From Thiotrichales bacterium (GTDB taxonomy: Bacteria; Pseudomonadota; Gammaproteobacteria; Francisellales; CACEW01), in contig CANJVU010000002.1 in the NCBI GenBank assembly GCA_947478525.1, positions 62,001-126,000 of the forward strand: a stretch of 64,000 nucleotides of DNA, written 5' to 3'. Both the position numbers and the translations under genes were made by a program. The notes under the pieces were generated by a model, which was not told the origin of the DNA, did not search any database, and worked only from the letters and a program-made list of their open reading frames with translations. This document shows positions 45,857 through 53,368 of this stretch, piece after piece; position 1 is the stretch's first letter, and every line of letters starts with the position of its first letter.

Positions 45857-46282
45857 ATTTTTTCCTTAATTCATCGATGTTATCATTAAAGGTGAGATGG
45901 TTTTGAATACTATACTGACTCATCGTAATACCTCAGTATTGATTTACGTAGAGATTGAATGAGTGCGGAACTTATTGAAAACACGAGGCATCGTAAAATC
46001 AATTTATCCCGCACGTACCATTCAACGCTACAGCGCTTGCGGTTGTTAGACCGCTTTCTCCTCTCTCCCGTAAATACTAAGCAATGACAATCGCAATTAA
46101 ACAGGATAAAACTAAGTAAAAAAATTTCTATTTTAGCATTCTATTTTAGCATGACAAAATGGAAGGTTTAAATTTAATCACAATCTAACTCGTTCATTTA
46201 AATTAAAATATTCACCTTTTTGGCTTTATAAGAAGCTCCGTTTATGACATCAAATTTTGTAACACGAAAAATTTTATTTTGT
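45857..46282. other. Structured intergenic element in the island
   Basis: A 426-base gap. From about 45934 to 46080 complementary segments are nested: GTATT-ga-TTTACG with CGTAAATAC; GTAG with CTAC; TTGAATG with CATTCAA; GTGCGG with CCGCAC; ATTGA with TCAAT; and a separate hairpin GCGGT-TGTTAG-ACCGC near 46037-46052. This could be a structured RNA or a recombination site. The remainder to 46282 is AT-rich with nothing recognisable. Confidence 0.45.
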
Positions 46283-46335
46283 TATAATCCCAGGAGGCAA
46301 TCCTTTTGATGCCTATCAAAATTTACAGGTGAGAG
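46257..46335 (+). promoter_or_regulatory. Promoter and 7-codon leader before the SAHH-like gene
   Basis: TGTTATAAT at 46280-46288 is an extended -10; a weak TTGTAA (46257) lies 20 bases upstream. After it AGGAGG (46292-46297) precedes an ATG at 46309 that opens a 7-codon frame (MPIKIYR) ending in TGA at 46330-46332. That TGA is in frame with, and 3 bases before, the real ATG at 46336, which has its own AGGTGAG. Translational coupling is possible. Confidence 0.5.
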
Positions 46336-47715
46336 ATGTTTAAAACTTCAACGCAATTTCTTCAGCAATTCACTCGCCTATTTAGTTCGGCTTCAAATAT
46401 GCCGGTTCTAGAGGCAACTATTGCTCGACACATAAAAACACAACCTTTAAAAGGCTGTGGGATTTTGTGTATCCAACATTCTTTAGAAACCATGGTTCCG
46501 GTGATAGAAGGTCTTAAGCAATTAGGCGCGGAAGATATTTTTGTGATGGGCAAACAATATTCTGAATCTAGTAAGGTAGCAGAGACTTTAAAAAAGATGA
46601 TTGGTATACGTTATCGCCAGCAAAGTAACCAGGCAGCATTGGGGCAATTTATTCCCACTTTTCAACGCAATTCAGCCTTATTGTGGCATGACTTAGAGAG
46701 TGCAATTGCTTCTCAAAAAGAATTACAACCAAAAATAAAAAAAATTCTGGTGTTAGATCATGGTGGATATGCTACTCAAATGATTCCAGATTTTAATGCC
46801 TTTCCAGTGATTATGATTGAAAAAACCACTTCTGGAATTAGCCGAAAAGACTCATCCTATCTACCTTTTCCACGAATTGAAATGGCAACAGCTGCTGTTA
46901 AAAAAACTTTAGAATCGCCCGCCATTGCAATGGCGGTTACTGACAAACTTTCACGTGAATTATTGCCAGAAATTTATAAATCAGGTTTAGTTTGTAGCGT
47001 CATTGGTTATGGCTCTATTGGTGCCGCTATTACGCAACATTTGATATTATTGGGACACAAAGTATTTGTATATGATGTTGATGCTGAAAAAACCAGAAAA
47101 TTGCCAAAGGGCGCGCAAAGGCTCGTAGATTTCACTCCTGCAATTGCTTATAGTAATGTTATTTTTGGTTGTACTGGAAAAGATATTTCAGAAAAATTAG
47201 AAATTTTTGATTACGCGCCTAGTCAAAAAATTTTGGTCAGTTGCTCATCCGACGACGTTGAATTTCAAAGCTTGCTTCGACATATTCAAGTAAAAATGGG
47301 CAACAGATTATCTTCTCCAACTAAAGATATTGAATACCATAACGCCATTGGGGGTAGCATTAAAATACTACGAGGGGGCTTTCCGGTAAATTTTGATAAT
47401 TCTCTGGAGTCCGTACCTGCGCAATATATTCAGTTAACCAGAAGCTTATTGATTGCTGCCTGCGTACAAGCAGCAGCATATAACAACCTTACACCCCCAA
47501 GTTTTACTGTCATGCTTGATCCACAAGAGCAACTGATAATTGCGCGTGATTTTGTTGAATTCTTAAAAGAACATGCGTCTGACTATCCAGGACTAGCAGA
47601 ATTTGATAAGCTTTTCTCAAGACGAGATAATGTTTGTCTGGATTGGATTATTGACCACTCGGGCGGAGTTGTTGATAAAGGTTATGATAAGGAAGCTGGA
47701 TTAGTACTGGAATAG
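46336..47715 (+). CDS. S-adenosylhomocysteine hydrolase-like NAD-binding protein
   Basis: 459 aa. It follows the SAH-hydrolase layout. The substrate part has GILCIQHSLETMVPVIEGLKQLGAE, ILVLDHGG and EKTTSGISR (Glu162, equivalent to the family glutamate). The Rossmann motif is VIGYGSIGAAITQ (about 224) with acidic VYDVDAEK at the ribose-binding strand. FGCTGKDIS and VSCSSDDVEF correspond to later blocks. The DDGGDLT and the C-terminal H/N catalytic pattern are diverged, so ordinary SAH hydrolysis is uncertain. Next gene 12 bases downstream, same strand. Confidence 0.8.
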   Translation: MFKTSTQFLQQFTRLFSSASNMPVLEATIARHIKTQPLKGCGILCIQHSLETMVPVIEGLKQLGAEDIFVMGKQYSESSKVAETLKKMIGIRYRQQSNQAALGQFIPTFQRNSALLWHDLESAIASQKELQPKIKKILVLDHGGYATQMIPDFNAFPVIMIEKTTSGISRKDSSYLPFPRIEMATAAVKKTLESPAIAMAVTDKLSRELLPEIYKSGLVCSVIGYGSIGAAITQHLILLGHKVFVYDVDAEKTRKLPKGAQRLVDFTPAIAYSNVIFGCTGKDISEKLEIFDYAPSQKILVSCSSDDVEFQSLLRHIQVKMGNRLSSPTKDIEYHNAIGGSIKILRGGFPVNFDNSLESVPAQYIQLTRSLLIAACVQAAAYNNLTPPSFTVMLDPQEQLIIARDFVEFLKEHASDYPGLAEFDKLFSRRDNVCLDWIIDHSGGVVDKGYDKEAGLVLE

Positions 47716-47727
47716 GCGAACCAAAGC

Positions 47728-48957
47728 ATGATGGAACTGTTGACGGCTGGTGAAGGAATACACTATGTTGAAACCCTCTATCCTGAGTTGGCGGGCTGTT
47801 TGGCGGCTGCAAAAAAACATCGTAGCTTGAAGTTAATTAAGCTTTCTTACCCTTATGGCGCGAGTATTGTAGAAGATGGAAAATTTCAATTACCGGCATC
47901 AATAACTCAACAATCATTGGCTGCGCTGGGGCTTGATTATTGCGATATTCCTTTAGCGTTGGTGCTCACTAAAGGATGTGAAGTTTCTTTGAGTAATCAT
48001 CAGCGCAGCATGCCTCTGCACCTACTATATCCTGGAAATTTATTCGGTGTTTTTGAAACGATTTCATGGCTGGTGAAAGACCCTAAAAAAGTTGCCTGGC
48101 AGGTTACTGCGGGTAGCCGTTCTGTGTTTATGTTGCCGAGCATTCACGATTCTATTGCGCATCAACGGCTACAGCAAAGCTTTGGCGTGACGACAGACGC
48201 ACCACAAAATTTGTTGGAACATTCGCCGTTTTTTGCCAAACTCAATGCAAAAAGTGCTGTGCCTTGGCAATGTGAGATCCTATTGTTTCCCAAAAATTGG
48301 TTTACAGAACCTGGTATTCAAGAACCGCTATTCCGCTTTATTTTTGAAACTGGTTGGAAACAATCACAACGCATTAGAGATCAAGCCGTTTTAGATCATC
48401 TGAATGAACTTTTTAACAGTGTAATGGACAAGCGCAAAACCACCATTCCTCCTGCGATTGTTGAAAAGATAAAACATTTTTTGATGTTGGGTAATGGCTC
48501 CTTGCCAGGGTTTGGGCCAGCAATGGATGAAACTTTTCTGCCGGTGTCGACCATCCAGAAAGCCTATCATGAAATTTACCAATTAAAACACTATGCACCG
48601 CTGATTACTCAGCCACAGTTTTTAAAACCAGGAGAGCCGATCTATTATTTTTTGAATTTCCCTTATTCTGCCAGTATCTATAAAAGTGGTATCAAAAGTT
48701 TGTTGAGTGAGTTGAAATACATCAAAACCACGTTGCATTATTTTTTGACAGAACTTAAAAAATCTCCTAACGCTGAGTTGTTCCAAAATATTGATCGTAT
48801 TCATTATCAATTTTTTCATCGTGGTGCAGAAGCTGGTGAAATTTTGGCGGCCGCGTCTATGCCAGAGCTTGATAAGCGATGGATGACCCATCTTCATGGT
48901 CAAGCATTCCCAAGTCATGCTCCAGTATTAAGTGGTTGTATTCAGCTTAGTATGTAA
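47728..48957 (+). CDS. Unknown protein paired with the SAHH-like gene
   Basis: 409 aa, soluble and mixed alpha/beta by appearance. Stretches such as HYVETLYPELAGCL, KLIKLSYPYGASIVEDGKF, LHLLYPGNLFGVFE and LKPGEPIYYFLNFPYS have no match I can name. No signal peptide, membrane segment or clear nucleotide-binding loop is visible. Gene spacing shows it is co-transcribed with the SAHH-like gene and the two probably form one functional unit. A second ATG lies three bases downstream. The pilT end begins 55 bases later, so this is the last gene of the island. Confidence 0.75.
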   Translation: MMELLTAGEGIHYVETLYPELAGCLAAAKKHRSLKLIKLSYPYGASIVEDGKFQLPASITQQSLAALGLDYCDIPLALVLTKGCEVSLSNHQRSMPLHLLYPGNLFGVFETISWLVKDPKKVAWQVTAGSRSVFMLPSIHDSIAHQRLQQSFGVTTDAPQNLLEHSPFFAKLNAKSAVPWQCEILLFPKNWFTEPGIQEPLFRFIFETGWKQSQRIRDQAVLDHLNELFNSVMDKRKTTIPPAIVEKIKHFLMLGNGSLPGFGPAMDETFLPVSTIQKAYHEIYQLKHYAPLITQPQFLKPGEPIYYFLNFPYSASIYKSGIKSLLSELKYIKTTLHYFLTELKKSPNAELFQNIDRIHYQFFHRGAEAGEILAAASMPELDKRWMTHLHGQAFPSHAPVLSGCIQLSM

Positions 48958-49012
48958 AGCATAAAATCAAAAATACTACGGGCGAAGAAAGAAGGTAATT
49001 TCCCCTGATTTT

Positions 49013-50053
49013 TTACTTCCCAAACGCCTCTCGGTTGTGTGCAACCGTGAGTGCTTCTGAACGCTCGATTTTATTGTCGTTGACCAGGTGTTGTAGAGCC
49101 TGGTCAAGTGTTTGCATGCCCATGGCTTGACTGGTTTGTAGGGTTGAGTACATCTGCGCCACTTTGTCTTCACGAATCAAATTACGAATGGCTGGAGATG
49201 CCAGCAAAATTTCATGGGCAGCAATGCGTCCACCATTGCGCTTTTTAATCAAGGTTTGTGCAATCACCGCTTGCAATGATTCTGACAGCATGGTCCGTAC
49301 CATATCTTTTTCACCTGAAGGAAATACGTCAATCACACGGTCAATAGTTTTGGCGGCAGAAGTGGTATGCAAGGTGGCAAAGACTAAGTGGCCGGTTTCG
49401 GCAGCGGTGAGTGCCAAGCGTACAGTTTCCAGGTCACGCATTTCGCCCACCAGAATGTAGTCGGGATCTTCGCGTAACGCGGCGCGTAAGGCCTGACTGA
49501 AGCTTTGGGTATCGCGATTTAACTCCCGTTGATTGATCAAACATTTTTTGCTTTCGTGAATAAATTCAATCGGGTCTTCAATGGTTAGAATATGGCCTTG
49601 GTGTTGATTGTTGATGTAGTCAATCATGGCAGCCAACGTGGTGGTCTTTCCTGAGCCGGTAGGGCCTGTGACTAAGACCAAGCCACGGGGTAAGTTGGCG
49701 ATGTCTTTAAAAATTTTCGGTGCCCCTAATTCCTCCAGAGTCGGAACACCCTGAGGGATTACACGAAACACCATAGCAGAGCCACGATATTGTTTAAACG
49801 CATTGACCCGAAAACGTGAGTAACCGGGTAATTCATAAGAGTAATCAGACTCAAATGAATTTTCAAAAATAGCTTGTTGTTGTTTGCTCATGGTGCCGTG
49901 AATTAACGTCGATAATTCCGCTTCGGAAAGCGCAGGGGTATCAAGATAAAGCAAATCGCCATCAACGCGTAACATCGGGCGTACACCAGCTGATAAGTGT
50001 AAATCAGACGCTTTGTTCTCGACACATTGCCTTAAAAGTGATTGAATATCCAT
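49013..50053 (-). CDS. pilT: Type IV pilus retraction ATPase PilT
   Basis: 346 aa. It powers retraction of type IV pili. Walker A is GPTGSGKT (about 128-135), the Asp box is TIEDPIEF, Walker B is YILVGEMRD and the His box is FATLHTTSA. The C-terminal AIRNLIRE motif needed for retraction in the family is present. The ATG at 50053 is chosen because GAGGAG lies 8 bases upstream. The last 143 bases have a second copy at 45407. No pilU or other pilus genes are adjacent. Confidence 0.96.
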   Translation of the reverse strand: MDIQSLLRQCVENKASDLHLSAGVRPMLRVDGDLLYLDTPALSEAELSTLIHGTMSKQQQAIFENSFESDYSYELPGYSRFRVNAFKQYRGSAMVFRVIPQGVPTLEELGAPKIFKDIANLPRGLVLVTGPTGSGKTTTLAAMIDYINNQHQGHILTIEDPIEFIHESKKCLINQRELNRDTQSFSQALRAALREDPDYILVGEMRDLETVRLALTAAETGHLVFATLHTTSAAKTIDRVIDVFPSGEKDMVRTMLSESLQAVIAQTLIKKRNGGRIAAHEILLASPAIRNLIREDKVAQMYSTLQTSQAMGMQTLDQALQHLVNDNKIERSEALTVAHNREAFGK

Positions 50054-50082
50054 AGTACATCTCCTCAACTCATTGCGTAAGC

Positions 50083-51162
50083 ATGGCCACCATGATAAAA
50101 CATTTTCTCACCAAGTCTAGTAATTCTTTCAGTAACGTAGAGCATTTTCTGGTAGATTTCGACCCAGGCTTGTCGCGTTTGCGCATGGCACTGAAAGCCC
50201 TGGTGGTGTGTGTGCTCGTGATGGCATGTGGCATAGGCTGGTTGGATAAAATCAGTACGGTGGTGGCCACGATCTGCGTATTTTTTGGTTTGCTGTGTGT
50301 GCAAGGCAAGACCAAGCGTGAACAGCAGGGCACCATGTTATTGTCGATTGGGGTGTTTGTCGTCATGTTTAGCATCGGTATGGCGGTGCATGGCGATGCC
50401 TGGTTATTTGATATCGTATTGGTAATCAGTTGTTTTGCAGCCTTTTATTTACGACGGTTTGGTGATCGTTATCTTGTGTTTCCCAATCTGTCGGTGGTGG
50501 TATTGCTGTTCACCTCAGCGTTTGCGTTTTCTCAGCCACTGTACTTTCTGGGGTATATGGTGGTGACGATGTTGGGGACGTTTGTGATTTATTTTTATTG
50601 TTTCCCGATTGATCCTGTCAAACAAGCTAAGCATCACTATTTTATTCTATTTTATTTTTTTTGGAAGACCGCCAAGCAATTGCAGGATGCTTTGGTCGCA
50701 GACGCGTCATTGCAGGCTTTGCCAAAACTGGCGCATCGCTTCGTGCATATTGAGCACATTTTAAAGAAACAAGCATTGCTCACCGTGTCGAGTAAACCCG
50801 ATTCGCGTGAGCAGCGACAATTGGTAGAGCTTTATGCAGTGTTTCGTATTCTGGAGTTGATTTGGGAGAATCTACGGCAACTGATACAAGGCGACCTGGA
50901 AATTTTTCAACAATTAAAACCAGTAATGTTGCCGGTATTGCAGTCGATTGAACAGGTGTTGCTAGAACTTGATCAGATGTATAATGGCCATCAAAAAACC
51001 ATCGCGGGACGTGAGGCTTTATTGGCAGCCTATCATGCCGCTGCGATTCGAGTTTATGATCCAGGGCAATCGATAGGAACCAGTTTGGTCCATTATTCTA
51101 ATATTTTATTTGGGGCCAAACGCATCGCCGAGTTGAGCCAAACATTGGAGGCCATGTTATGA
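50083..51162 (+). CDS. FUSC-family inner-membrane protein, first half
   Basis: 359 aa. About five or six membrane segments lie between residues 30 and 185, followed by a soluble helical domain. This equals the N-terminal half of YccS/FUSC-type proteins, which export aromatic acids or similar solutes. The polar start (DFDPGLSRLRMALKAL) precedes the first segment. A second ATG at 50092 is an alternative start. Its end overlaps the next gene by 4 bases, so the pair replaces a single long chain. Confidence 0.82.
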   Translation: MATMIKHFLTKSSNSFSNVEHFLVDFDPGLSRLRMALKALVVCVLVMACGIGWLDKISTVVATICVFFGLLCVQGKTKREQQGTMLLSIGVFVVMFSIGMAVHGDAWLFDIVLVISCFAAFYLRRFGDRYLVFPNLSVVVLLFTSAFAFSQPLYFLGYMVVTMLGTFVIYFYCFPIDPVKQAKHHYFILFYFFWKTAKQLQDALVADASLQALPKLAHRFVHIEHILKKQALLTVSSKPDSREQRQLVELYAVFRILELIWENLRQLIQGDLEIFQQLKPVMLPVLQSIEQVLLELDQMYNGHQKTIAGREALLAAYHAAAIRVYDPGQSIGTSLVHYSNILFGAKRIAELSQTLEAML

Positions 51163-52202
51163 CCCTCACGTTATTGCCAAGCACGCGCCTTGCGATACGC
51201 GCCGCTATTGCTGTTAGCATTGCACTGGTGGTCACTTCCATGGTTCATTTGGGGCACAGTTGGTGGGGTATATTGACGGTATTGCTGTTGCTGGCACCGT
51301 CGTGGGGGGAGAGCATTCAGCGCTCGCTCAAACGGTTTTTAATGACCATCATCGGGTGCAGTGTCGGATGGGTGCTGTATATTCTTGCGGGGCATCACGA
51401 AATGGTCCATGTCGCCGTGTTGCTGATGTGCATTTTTGGCATTATGTATTGCATGCCCACCTGGTATGCCACGGCGATGTTGTTTGTGGGGATCTTGGTG
51501 GTGTTTTTGTTTGGCGCGCTGAGTGTGTGGGATGGTGCGTTGATGTGGCAGCGGGTGGCGCAGACCGGCATGGGGGCAATGATTGTCATTATCGTTTCAG
51601 GAATTATTCTGCCAACGTTTTCGGGGCATAACTTCCGACAACAGTTTATTCAGGTGTTGAATGCCATTGAAACCAGCAGTACACAACTGTTGAAACAAAA
51701 TTTGAGGAGTGGGCATTCAAAACAAAATTTATCCGTGCCTTTACAAACCTTATCTGCAGACTTGGTGGCGATACAGGCATTGTACCAGATGGTACGCTAT
51801 GAAATGCTGTTTTCTTTGCGCTTTAATAAACGTACGGATCGTGAGTTGGTGGTGGTTGAGATCATAGGGTTTTATTTGGTGGCCTTACATCAAGCCTTTT
51901 GCCAATTGCGTGATGATGAGGCTAAACAGTATTTTAAGCCGGTGTTTGATCACGTAGCGACCCATATTCATCGGCGCTTTGAGCAAATTCATGAAAAATT
52001 AGAGGGCAAGCCGGTGCAAAATTGCCCACCGTGGGAGGATTTGTATTTGCAGGATGCTCGGGCGCGTTTTCTTGCTGCACGGCAAGCACAACAATTCATG
52101 CCGGAAACTTTTATTATTGTTTCTTCTTGTTTGTATTATTGTCGTAGACTGGAGGCAGAATTAAGCAAGTTGGTAGGGTTATTGCGTAATAAAGGAGAAT
52201 AA
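51159..52202 (+). CDS. FUSC-family inner-membrane protein, second half
   Basis: 347 aa. It has the C-terminal FUSC pattern: RLAIRAAIAVSIALVV, then HSWWGILTVLLLLAPSWGESIQRSLKRFLMT, and about five membrane segments to residue 160, then a helical cytoplasmic domain. Together with the preceding gene (total about 706 aa) it makes up one normal-length FUSC transporter divided at the domain border. The 4-base overlap implies coupled translation and equal amounts. Substrate unknown. Confidence 0.85.
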   Translation: MTLTLLPSTRLAIRAAIAVSIALVVTSMVHLGHSWWGILTVLLLLAPSWGESIQRSLKRFLMTIIGCSVGWVLYILAGHHEMVHVAVLLMCIFGIMYCMPTWYATAMLFVGILVVFLFGALSVWDGALMWQRVAQTGMGAMIVIIVSGIILPTFSGHNFRQQFIQVLNAIETSSTQLLKQNLRSGHSKQNLSVPLQTLSADLVAIQALYQMVRYEMLFSLRFNKRTDRELVVVEIIGFYLVALHQAFCQLRDDEAKQYFKPVFDHVATHIHRRFEQIHEKLEGKPVQNCPPWEDLYLQDARARFLAARQAQQFMPETFIIVSSCLYYCRRLEAELSKLVGLLRNKGE

Positions 52203-52203
52203 T

Positions 52204-52713
52204 ATGAATAACGTGGTAGAAGACAGTCGCTCAATTGTAATGGCCGAAGTGATGAGCCCGGATAAAGCGAATTTTTCAGGGCATGTTCATGGTGGTCATT
52301 TGATGGAGCTGTTGGATCGCGTGGCTTATGCTTGCGCTGCTCGCTATTCAAGTTGCTATGTGGTAACGCTTTCCGCCGATCAGGTGTTATTTAAACAACC
52401 GATTTTTGTGGGTGAGCTGGTAACGTTCTATGCCACGGTCAATTATGTCGGTACCAGTTCGATGGAAATTGGCATCAAAGTGGTGGCAGAAAATTTACTG
52501 ACGCAGGAACGACGCCATACCAATACGTGTTACTTTACCATGGTAGCGGTGGATAAAGCGGGTAAGCCGGTCCACGTCAAACCGCTAGAATTGCGCAATG
52601 ATATTGAGAAATATCGCTTTGAAGAAGCGCAGTTGCGCAAACAAAGCCGTATGCAAACGCAGCAAACGCATCATGAGCATAAAGCCAAGACCCGCGGCGC
52701 GAGTTTGGGGTAG
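52204..52713 (+). CDS. Acyl-CoA thioesterase, YciA-like hotdog protein
   Basis: 169 aa. The hotdog fold motifs are NFSGHVHGGHLMELLDRVAYACAARY (with the usual Asn/Gly-His and catalytic Asp), VVTLSADQVLFKQPI and RHTNTCYFTMVAVD. It splits acyl-CoA to free acid and CoA. The extra C-terminal 25 residues are basic and His/Gln-rich. The start is 2 bases after the FUSC pair with a GGAGAATA site, so the three genes form an operon. Confidence 0.9.
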   Translation: MNNVVEDSRSIVMAEVMSPDKANFSGHVHGGHLMELLDRVAYACAARYSSCYVVTLSADQVLFKQPIFVGELVTFYATVNYVGTSSMEIGIKVVAENLLTQERRHTNTCYFTMVAVDKAGKPVHVKPLELRNDIEKYRFEEAQLRKQSRMQTQQTHHEHKAKTRGASLG

Positions 52714-52877
52714 TGCTTGCTATAAATTTAACAGTATTTTTTTATAACTGTTTTTTAGGGTTTTTGTAACAGAAATTATATTAATTAACAGATTGATTTT
52801 TAATGATTTTTTAAAAATTTGATCACATTAAATGATACAATTAATTTAAATTTAAACTTTATATAAATATAAGTATT

Positions 52878-52886
52878 TGATATAAT
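52878..52886 (+). promoter_or_regulatory. Extended -10 promoter of icmV-dotA
   Basis: TGATATAAT is an extended -10 element 30 bases before icmV, with no good -35. The 200-base region upstream is extremely AT-rich and has TTAAT/TTAAA pairs with 11-bp spacing, but these are expected by chance in such DNA. Confidence 0.55.
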
Positions 52887-52915
52887 CTATTCCTATTATC
52901 AATGAGGTAGGTTTT

Positions 52916-53335
52916 ATGAAATACTTTCAAAAGAAACTGAATACCCTCCGTCGCATGACGGGTTATTCGGATTTAAAAAGCAATGCAGGCTTTATCAAGC
53001 AGTGCGCGCAAGAGCTATGGGCAGAGAAGGGTGATAAACCTGCTGGTGAAACGGTTTCCGTAGCATCACTCAACTTATCTGAAAAACAATTATACGAAAC
53101 CAAAAAAAGCTGGCATTTGCTGCTGGTATTGTTTTTGACGTGTGCTGGGTTGGCGTTGTTATACGGTATCTTTAGCCTGATTCATGGCAATTTTACCAGT
53201 GCGCTGGTTGCAGTGGCCTTGATTTTATTATTTCTGGCGCAGAGTTTTAAATACCATTTTTGGTTGTTTCAACTAAAAAAAGGGAAGTTGGGTTGTACCT
53301 GGCAAGAATACCTGCAAGGTGCTTTTAAGCGATAA
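52916..53335 (+). CDS. icmV: Dot/Icm protein IcmV
   Basis: 139 aa (Legionella 151). A polar N-terminal third (LRRMTGYSDLKSNAGFIKQCAQ) is followed by two membrane segments at about 65-85 and 88-108 and a C-terminal FKYHFWLFQLKKGKLGCTWQEYL, which is the typical end of IcmV. Its role in secretion is not defined. It directly precedes dotA, the arrangement found in Legionella and Coxiella. AATGAGGTAGG precedes the ATG. Confidence 0.88.
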   Translation: MKYFQKKLNTLRRMTGYSDLKSNAGFIKQCAQELWAEKGDKPAGETVSVASLNLSEKQLYETKKSWHLLLVLFLTCAGLALLYGIFSLIHGNFTSALVAVALILLFLAQSFKYHFWLFQLKKGKLGCTWQEYLQGAFKR

Positions 53336-53368
53336 ATGAATCTGAGCAAGCGTTATTAGAAAAAGTGG

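Noticed and set aside
45800..45930. 32-codon minus-strand frame (MSQYSIQNH...) overlapping the 99-aa gene start
   Set aside because: Short, no clear ribosome binding site, and it ends inside the 99-aa gene; not distinguishable from chance.
46020..46060. Possible integron attC site (GTTAGAC core near a palindrome)
   Set aside because: One core-like heptamer is present, but the matching inverse core at the other end of the palindrome is missing and no integron integrase is seen.
52740..52870. PmrA-box-like TTAAT/TTAAA pairs upstream of icmV
   Set aside because: They have the right 11-bp period but lie in nearly pure A/T sequence, lack the K base in the second half, and are not positioned against the -10.
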